From positions 186,001 to 250,000 of the forward strand of contig NZ_NBOF01000004.1 of NCBI RefSeq assembly GCF_002104475.1: DNA of 64,000 nt, in the 5' to 3' direction. The DNA is from Cognaticolwellia mytili (GTDB lineage Bacteria; Pseudomonadota; Gammaproteobacteria; Enterobacterales; Alteromonadaceae). Under the pieces are notes generated by a model that ran no database searches, had not been told where the DNA came from, and saw nothing but the letters and a program-made list of their open reading frames with translations. Shown in pieces: positions 58,822-64,000 of this stretch. How positions within the stretch are numbered: position 1 is the stretch's first letter; the number at the start of each line of letters is the position of its first letter. The position numbers and the translations under genes were made by a program.

Positions 58822-59465
58822 TATTTCAACGCATGACCAAGGGATTGTAAATATGCAATCAATGCTTCCATCTCTGATTTGCCTTTAACTGCTGCTTTAG
58901 CACCAGATATTTCTTTTTCAGAGTAAAGAGGAATAGCATTGCCTTGCTCATCTTTATGGCTACGATTACGTGTCAAAAAATTGAATGTAGATAGCTTCTT
59001 CGCAGTCAACTCACCATCAAGTTTATTTTCAGCCAACCAGCTATATGAAGGCATATTTGATTCAGGCACAACTGAACGAGGATCAAGTAAATGTGCTAGG
59101 TGCCAATCATCACTGTAACGACCGCCCACACGTGCTAAATCAGGACCTGTACGCTTTGAACCCCATAGGAATGGATGTTCCCAAACGCTTTCTCCAGCAA
59201 CAGAGTAATGTCCGTAACGCTCAGTTTCAGCTCTAAAAGGGCGGATCATTTGGCTATGACAAACGTGACAACCTTCGCGAATGTAAATGTCACGACCTTC
59301 CATTTCTAAAGCCGTGTAAGGGCGTAAGTCATCAACGGGTGTTGTTGTTGCTTTTTGGAAAAACAATGGCGTAATTTCAACTAAACCACCGATGCTGATA
59401 GCAAAAATGGTAAAAATAAAGAATAAGCCGACGTTTTTTTCAACTTTTTCATGTTTGTTGATCAT
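58821..59465 (-). CDS. ccoO: cbb3 oxidase monoheme cytochrome subunit
   Basis: CcoO, 214 residues. One N-terminal helix ([20 protein letters not shown]) is followed by the heme site [17 protein letters not shown], and family segments such as [20 protein letters not shown] and MPSYSWL with the methionine ligand. It passes electrons from CcoP to the catalytic subunit. Twelve bases after ccoN. Confidence 0.96.
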   Translation of the reverse strand: MINKHEKVEKNVGLFFIFTIFAISIGGLVEITPLFFQKATTTPVDDLRPYTALEMEGRDIYIREGCHVCHSQMIRPFRAETERYGHYSVAGESVWEHPFLWGSKRTGPDLARVGGRYSDDWHLAHLLDPRSVVPESNMPSYSWLAENKLDGELTAKKLSTFNFLTRNRSHKDEQGNAIPLYSEKEISGAKAAVKGKSEMEALIAYLQSLGHALK

Positions 59466-59476
59466 GTTCTGGCTCC

Positions 59477-60898
59477 TTAAGCTACTTCAACAGGCTTAAG
59501 ACTTCCGTCTTTAGCACCAATAGTTTTGAACATGTTATAAGCCATTAATAAAAAGCCTAGAACAACCAATACGCCACCAACAAAACGGATGAAGTAAAAA
59601 GGGTAAGACGCTGTTAAACTTTCAACAAAGCTGTAAGTTAATGTTCCGTCAGTGTTTACCGCACGCCACATTAACCCTTGCATTACGCCTGAAATCCACA
59701 TCGCAACAATGTATAAAACGATACCGGCTGTGTGCATCCAGAAGTGAATGTTAATTAAACGGATGCTATACATACGGCCTTGATTAAATAGCACAGGGAT
59801 TAAGTGGTAAAGTGCACCAATTGAAACCATAGCAACCCAACCTAGCGCGCCTGAATGTACGTGACCAACAGTCCAGTCAGTGTAGTGAGAAAGTGCGTTT
59901 ACTGATTTAATCGCCATCATTGGGCCTTCAAACGTAGACATACCGTAGAAAGACAATGAAACAATTAAGAAGCGTAGAATAGGATCATGACGAAGTTTAT
60001 GCCATGCGCCTGATAACGTCATAATACCGTTAATCATACCCCCCCAAGATGGCAAGAATAATACGATAGACATAACCATGCCAACAGACTGAGCCCAGTC
60101 AGGTAGAGCAGTGTAATGTAAGTGATGTGGACCAGCCCAAATATAAAGGGAAACTAGTGCCCAAAAGTGAACAATTGATAAACGGTAAGAGTAAACCGGA
60201 CGTTCAGCTTGTTTTGGTACGAAGTAATACATCATCCCCAAGAAACCAGCAGTCAATAAGAAACCTACGGCATTGTGTCCATACCACCACTGCATCATAG
60301 CATCGATAGCGCCTGAATATAGCGAGTAGGATTTCATCATGGAAATAGGAATAGCCATACTGTTACCAATATGCAAAACGGCTACGGTAATAATAAAGCC
60401 GCCAAAAAACCAGTTAGCAACATAAATATGTGATGTCTTTCGTTTAACTAATGTACCGAAGAATACAATGGCATAGCTGACCCAGACAACAGCGATTAAA
60501 ATGTCAATTGGCCATTCTAATTCAGCATACTCTTTCGTTGAAGTGTATCCTAACGGTAATGTTATCGCTGCCAATACAATAATTGCTTGCCAACCCCAGA
60601 AGGTAAAAGAGGCAAGCTTGCCACCAAATAAGGTCGTTTTACATGTGCGCTGCACGACATAATATGATGTAGCAAACAGGGCACTGGTACCAAAAGCAAA
60701 TATTACCGCATTGGTATGCAGTGGACGAAGACGAGAATATGTTAACCATGGTGTTTCAAAGTTTAATGCAGGCCAAATTAATTGTGCTGCAATAAGAACA
60801 CCTACTAGAGTACCAACGATCCCCCAAATAACTGTCATTACGGTGAATTGACGCACCACATTGAAGTTATAAGACGGATGATCAAGCGTTGTTGTCAT
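59477..60898 (-). CDS. ccoN: cbb3 cytochrome oxidase catalytic subunit
   Basis: CcoN, 473 residues, twelve helices, reduces oxygen to water at high affinity. Histidine ligands are visible: [13 protein letters not shown] (low-spin heme), [15 protein letters not shown] (copper B His and cross-linked Tyr region), [13 protein letters not shown] and [15 protein letters not shown]. It is first in ccoNOQP. Its upstream region holds two FNR boxes and one GTGAT-type palindrome, indicating induction at low oxygen with possible additional control. Confidence 0.97.
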   Translation of the reverse strand: MTTTLDHPSYNFNVVRQFTVMTVIWGIVGTLVGVLIAAQLIWPALNFETPWLTYSRLRPLHTNAVIFAFGTSALFATSYYVVQRTCKTTLFGGKLASFTFWGWQAIIVLAAITLPLGYTSTKEYAELEWPIDILIAVVWVSYAIVFFGTLVKRKTSHIYVANWFFGGFIITVAVLHIGNSMAIPISMMKSYSLYSGAIDAMMQWWYGHNAVGFLLTAGFLGMMYYFVPKQAERPVYSYRLSIVHFWALVSLYIWAGPHHLHYTALPDWAQSVGMVMSIVLFLPSWGGMINGIMTLSGAWHKLRHDPILRFLIVSLSFYGMSTFEGPMMAIKSVNALSHYTDWTVGHVHSGALGWVAMVSIGALYHLIPVLFNQGRMYSIRLINIHFWMHTAGIVLYIVAMWISGVMQGLMWRAVNTDGTLTYSFVESLTASYPFYFIRFVGGVLVVLGFLLMAYNMFKTIGAKDGSLKPVEVA

Positions 60899-60977
60899 TT
60901 TTATTGTTCCGTTACTTGGTTATATTTTACAATAAAGAATAAAAATCATTCATTTTCATTAAAAATTGCTGAGAAGC

Positions 60978-60993
60978 AGTGATAAATGTCACA
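60978..60993 (-). promoter_or_regulatory. GTGAT-type CRP/FNR-family palindrome before ccoN
   Basis: AGTGATAAATGTCACA reads as a CRP/FNR-type dyad with GTGA/TCAC outer halves (CRP-like) and a TGAT core. It lies about 25 bases downstream of the likely start point driven by the FNR boxes, 80 bases before ccoN. Confidence 0.5.
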
Positions 60994-61040
60994 CTCGGTT
61001 ACGAGTTGTTTCAAATTCATTGTAATTTTACCTTTCGCCT

Positions 61041-61054
61041 ATGATATAAATCAA
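61041..61054 (-). promoter_or_regulatory. FNR box 1 of ccoN
   Basis: ATGATATAAATCAA; one mismatch to TTGAT-N4-ATCAA. About 150 bases before ccoN. Confidence 0.65.
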
Positions 61055-61063
61055 CTATAAAGC

Positions 61064-61077
61064 TTGATTTAAATCAA
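61064..61077 (-). promoter_or_regulatory. FNR box 2 of ccoN
   Basis: TTGATTTAAATCAA, a perfect FNR palindrome, centred 23 bases from box 1. Confidence 0.8.
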
Positions 61078-61288
61078 TAAAAAAAACGAAGTTGCCGCAA
61101 TCTTATACGGTATTCAACAAACAAAAATTTAGATTAATATGGTTGAAGAGAAAAATCACTGTTAAAGGTAGGTGAATTTATCGAAAACAGCGAATTTATG
61201 GTTGTTTAAAAATCAACCGCTATGATAAAAAAGGAAAAATTAATGTGCCGAATGATTATTCTAAAGCACATTATAAAGGTGATTGTTA

Positions 61289-62020
61289 TCAGTTGTATGC
61301 AACATCTTGCAAGCCAGGTAAATCTAATATTTCGACATCTTTTGCTTGGATGGAAAGTAAACCTTTTTGCTGAAATTTAGAAAATATGCGACTTAATGTT
61401 TCGCGGCGAAAACCTAAATGATTTGCAATTACATCACGGCCAACGGGTAAGTGTAGTTTCGATTCAGTTTCTTGATATTGCGCATTTCTTTTTAGCATAT
61501 TGAGAATAAACGCTGCTAATAGGCTTTCTGCGGTGTGCTTTGCAACAACAGAAGTAAACTCTTCACGCAACATCGAATTTTGTTTACTCAACAAGGAAAT
61601 TAAGCTTAGTTGTAATTCAGGCATTAATTTTCCACATTCATTAAGCTCGTCTAAATCCACTCGGCATACTGTAGTATTGCCAACAGCAACAGCGTTGTAA
61701 TTGTAATTTGGAGTATGAATGGCATCTTCACCAATAAGTTCGCCAGGAAAGCGAAAACCGATGACTTTCTCTTTACCTTCTGGTGATGTTTCAGTGAGTT
61801 TAAAACTACCAGAGCATACTGCATAAATAGCGTCGGCCTTTTCTTTTTCTTGAAATAACGGTGTAGAAATGGTGACGATATTACGTTTAGATAAATAGCT
61901 ATCCATTATTGATATTTCAGTCTTTCCCGCTTTCAACGGCAAACAAACTGGTTGCATTGAACAACTGTCGCAGTCTATATATTTGGTTTTAGGTTGTTTA
62001 ACCTTAATGCATGTTGTCAT
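61289..62020 (-). CDS. second FNR-family regulator with [4Fe-4S]-type cysteines
   Basis: A 243-residue CRP/FNR regulator. It starts at the ATG at 62020 (MTTCIKVKQ) after AGGACATAAA; the longer frame from 62038 is less likely. It has the cysteine pattern CDSCSMQPVC (Cys17, Cys20, Cys26) and another Cys at NTTVCRVDLDELN, the equivalent of FNR's four ligands, so it is probably an oxygen or NO sensor. The HTH reads VIANHLGFRRETLSRIFSKF. RETLSR combines the CRP arginine (RETVGR) with the FNR serine (VETISR). It is the distal gene beyond ccoN, and GTGAT-type palindromes lie before it and before ccoN. Target genes are unknown. Confidence 0.85.
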   Translation of the reverse strand: MTTCIKVKQPKTKYIDCDSCSMQPVCLPLKAGKTEISIMDSYLSKRNIVTISTPLFQEKEKADAIYAVCSGSFKLTETSPEGKEKVIGFRFPGELIGEDAIHTPNYNYNAVAVGNTTVCRVDLDELNECGKLMPELQLSLISLLSKQNSMLREEFTSVVAKHTAESLLAAFILNMLKRNAQYQETESKLHLPVGRDVIANHLGFRRETLSRIFSKFQQKGLLSIQAKDVEILDLPGLQDVAYN

Positions 62021-62147
62021 TTTATGTCCTGCTGCCACTTAGTCGTTTATTAAGTACGGTGATTAATAAAAAGGTGATATTGCATAAAACTATAGCAACA
62101 TTGAATGAAACGAGTTTTGTTTCAAATCAAAAATAACGATTAAAAAA

Positions 62148-62161
62148 GTGATAAATATCAC
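62148..62161. promoter_or_regulatory. GTGAT-type palindrome between regulator and lipoprotein gene
   Basis: GTGATAAATATCAC, a perfect dyad sharing GTGATAAAT-[G/A]-TCAC with the site at 60979-60992. It lies between the divergent starts at 62020 and 62211, so it could serve both. Confidence 0.6.
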
Positions 62162-62210
62162 CGTGTTTTAGGTATCATAATGAGTAAATTATCCACCAAT
62201 CATATTGCTA

Positions 62211-62762
62211 ATGAAAAATAGTAAAAAAGTAACATATATTCCCTTACTTATCGGATTAACCTTTCTAGTCACTGCTTGTAGTGATAAAAGTGAGCGAGCA
62301 ACTAAAAGAGCTGAAATGCCAATTCGCGAAATGAGGTGCCTTGAACAGCAAAGCGCATGTTTTTTTGATGTTGCAGATGGACGAGTTGAAATATTATTTG
62401 ATGTTAATAAAATAATCGCAGAACAAGCCTTTAATATGTCTATCAATTATACCGGTGCTAAAACTATTATCGAGGTTAATGGCTATATGGAAGGTGTTGA
62501 TATGTTTATGGGGAAAATTCCTTTATTTTTAGAAAAAAAAACAGAAATGGATAACCACGCTAAATTAAATGCTGTATCGGCAGATGTAATTGCCGACAAT
62601 GCTGAATCAATGAGTCAAAACAACATTCAAGCCTTTCAGGGGGAAGTCTTAGTCGGTAGTTGCTCTGCTGAAAAAATGACTTGGAAAATATGGCTAACCT
62701 TTACTGATAATGACAAAAAAAACTATACAAAAATGCTAACTATCATCAGCCATCGTAGCTAA
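62211..62762 (+). CDS. putative lipoprotein, unknown function
   Basis: A 183-residue lipoprotein starting MKNSKKVTYIPLLIGLTF, lipobox VTACS (Cys near residue 23). The mature part contains MRCLEQQSACFFDVADGRVE, two cysteines likely to form a disulfide, a beta-rich middle and WKIWLTFTDNDKKNY near the end. No family is recognised. The ATG at 62211 is chosen because the lipobox then sits at a normal distance; a TTG at 62205 is in frame. Ribosome binding is weak. It is divergent from the second FNR-like regulator and shares its palindrome, so it may be oxygen-regulated and linked to the cbb3 region. Confidence 0.65.
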   Translation: MKNSKKVTYIPLLIGLTFLVTACSDKSERATKRAEMPIREMRCLEQQSACFFDVADGRVEILFDVNKIIAEQAFNMSINYTGAKTIIEVNGYMEGVDMFMGKIPLFLEKKTEMDNHAKLNAVSADVIADNAESMSQNNIQAFQGEVLVGSCSAEKMTWKIWLTFTDNDKKNYTKMLTIISHRS

Positions 62763-62817
62763 GTTCTGTTTTGGCATTAATTATTGGTTCCAGTTGCTTT
62801 CTTGTTAACAAGGATAA

Positions 62818-63438
62818 TTAACTAGTTGCTAACCAAATCGCGACCATAATCATCAAGCTACCCGATACTTTATTAAGTAATTGTACGTTATTACGCTGCG
62901 TTAACGCTTTGCCAATAGTTTTTCCGCCAGTGGCGTAAATCGTCATGCAAATAAACTCAGATAGTAATATTACGGCTACTAGCATGCTTAACTGAGGAGC
63001 TAGCTGTAAATCGGGATTAATAAAGGGTGGAAGCAGCGATACCATGAATGCCCAACCTTTTGGGTTAGCAATTGCAGTAAAAAAACCTTGCTTGAATAAA
63101 CTTGATTTATCAATTGACTGAGTATTTTGTTCTGCAGAAAGTGCGAGCTTTCCTTTCGCTCGCCACATATTAATACCAACATAGGCAAGGTAAAGCGCAC
63201 CAAGTATTTTAAAGCCTTGAAACAATTCAGGCAGTTTGCTCATTAATGTTGCAACACCTAACACAGAAGCAATAGCGACTGTTGCGACTCCTAATAATTC
63301 ACCATACATCATCCAAAATGTTTTTCTTACGCCTATGGTAATGCCTAAGCTCATGGCTAAAGTCATACACATGCCCGGTGTTACGCTAACGATGAAAAAT
63401 GTTGGGATAAAAAGGCTTAATAAAGTAAAGTCAATCAA
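62818..63438 (-). CDS. LysE/RhtB family exporter
   Basis: A 206-residue inner-membrane protein with six helices. The first carries the LysE signature VSVTPGMCMTLAMSLGITIG (PGP variant PGM), followed by GELLGVATVAIASVLGVATL, YLAYVGINMWRAKGKL and the conserved FFTAIANPKGWAFMVSLLPPF. Probably exports amino acids such as threonine, homoserine or lysine-like compounds; substrate unknown. It is convergent with the lipoprotein gene. Confidence 0.85.
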   Translation of the reverse strand: MIDFTLLSLFIPTFFIVSVTPGMCMTLAMSLGITIGVRKTFWMMYGELLGVATVAIASVLGVATLMSKLPELFQGFKILGALYLAYVGINMWRAKGKLALSAEQNTQSIDKSSLFKQGFFTAIANPKGWAFMVSLLPPFINPDLQLAPQLSMLVAVILLSEFICMTIYATGGKTIGKALTQRNNVQLLNKVSGSLMIMVAIWLATS

Positions 63439-63534
63439 TGCTTGAATACCTATCGGTGAATAATAAAAATAAAATACTAAGTTGAGTTGAATGGTACTGT
63501 AATTTAATCGCCTTTCGTAGTTAAAAGGTAGAAA

Positions 63535-63562
63535 TAAAAAAACGTGGCATTAGCCACGTTTT
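63535..63562 (-). terminator. terminator of the right-edge gene
   Basis: AACGTGGC-ATTA-GCCACGTT stem, with a T-run on the minus strand, about 25 bases past the stop at 63585. Confidence 0.75.
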
Positions 63563-63584
63563 AATAATGTTCAAGAAGTGGTGT

Positions 63585-64000
63585 TTACTTTTCTTGATAA
63601 AAGCCAAGATGTTGATGGAAGCGTACGTTTAGTTCTTCTTTGTCATCTACATATTCAAGCTTTTCAGCGATGCTGTGTAAAGCATGCTCTATTTGAATGA
63701 GGAACTTACCAAAACCGTGACTTGTTTTGTCTTGTTCACTCGCAACAAAAACAAATTGCACACTATCAACTAGCTGATCTGCAGACCATTTGCAGGTGTA
63801 ACCGCCACTGGTGTTTTTCGGGTTATAACCCAGCATGATTAGTTCACCCTTAGCAATTGTGTTTTCATCATCACTACGACGAACGATAGGTACTAACCCG
63901 TTTGCAATCACTGCACCATTATTTAAGTGATGTTTTTTGGCTGCGCTAATAAAGGCGTCAGCAATAAAGTTATAAAGTGGGTTGTAATTTTCACCTTCAC
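63585..64000 (-). CDS. partial gene, unrecognised soluble protein (possibly DUF3083)
   Basis: The frame runs off the right edge; 138 complete codons plus a partial codon are visible. They read YNPLYNFIADAFISAAKKHH, then ANGLVPIVRRSDDENTIAKG, GYTCKWSADQLVDSVQFVFV and end HQHLGFYQEK. An internal ATT/GTG could mimic a start near 63911, but the open frame continues upstream in protein-like sequence, so the gene is truncated by the window. The C-terminal style is reminiscent of the DUF3083 family of Shewanella relatives, a weak memory-based suggestion. No function is assigned. Confidence 0.5.
   Translation of the reverse strand, partial: EGENYNPLYNFIADAFISAAKKHHLNNGAVIANGLVPIVRRSDDENTIAKGELIMLGYNPKNTSGGYTCKWSADQLVDSVQFVFVASEQDKTSHGFGKFLIQIEHALHSIAEKLEYVDDKEELNVRFHQHLGFYQEK

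Larger units (their letters stand above)
60899..61288. other. control region between ccoN and the second FNR-like gene
   Basis: About 390 bases without a gene. It contains the GTGAT palindrome (60978-60993), a possible TACAAT -10 hexamer (minus strand, 61019-61024) and two FNR boxes (61041-61054, 61064-61077). The remainder, up to the end of the regulator gene at 61289, is AT-rich with nothing else recognised. Confidence 0.5.

Overview
The window is an AT-rich chromosomal segment of a marine gammaproteobacterium, most likely an alteromonad of the Colwellia/Thalassotalea type. The inference rests on gene content and order: a divergent metG/mrp pair followed by dcd, norM-like/ribE divergence, tesA/ybbA/ybbP, thrS-infC-rpmI-rplT, and a complete ccoNOQP-fixH-ccoI-ccoS-fnr-uspE-ttcA block. 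Several small families typical of this group (DUF2799, DUF2947, DUF2937, DUF1415) support it. No species is named because no search was possible. Nearly everything is core chromosome; no prophage, integron, CRISPR array, defence island or intact insertion sequence was seen.

Layout. 1-4.4 kb: a symporter fused to a solute-binding domain (cut by the window edge), a broken NYN-domain gene, a small membrane protein and a gene-poor stretch with short repeats. 4.4-9.5 kb: metG, mrp, dcd and yvcK. 9.8-10.9 kb: a tRNA operon (one Ala, four identical Glu) with a clear promoter and terminator. 10.9-18 kb: a decayed gene end, a CPA2 antiporter, tesA, ybbA-ybbP and an AI-2E family protein. 18-31 kb: small envelope and hypothetical genes, a frameshifted LRR-kinase pseudogene, tRNA-Val, a MATE pump, ribE, fructosamine kinase family, ferredoxin, an FAD protein, a START protein and a GGDEF-EAL protein. 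31.6-42.9 kb: translation genes (thrS, infC, rpmI, rplT, pheS, pheT, ihfA) split by purC, a hypothetical gene and glnK-amtB. 43-48.5 kb: DUF2937, an Atm1-type ABC exporter, DUF1415, a membrane protein and a Bax-like hydrolase. 48.6-50.7 kb: a probable purine uptake pair (Tsx-like channel plus NCS2/AzgA permease). 50.7-62.8 kb: the micro-aerobic respiration region, with cbb3 oxidase structural and assembly genes. One FNR-type regulator lies at each end of this region. The window ends with a LysE-type exporter and a gene cut by the right edge.

Regulation visible in the DNA is the most rewarding part. thrS has a leader hairpin that looks like a tRNA-Thr anticodon arm, and infC has a probable AUU start. 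glnK-amtB is preceded by NtrC-like sites and a sigma-54-like element. FNR boxes lie before ccoN, uspE and fnr. A second, different palindrome (GTGAT-N4-RTCAC) occurs before ccoN and before the second FNR-like gene. That protein carries a CRP/FNR-hybrid recognition helix (RETLSR), so it may bind this site. It is the best candidate here for an undescribed regulatory circuit. I found no convincing wholly new system.
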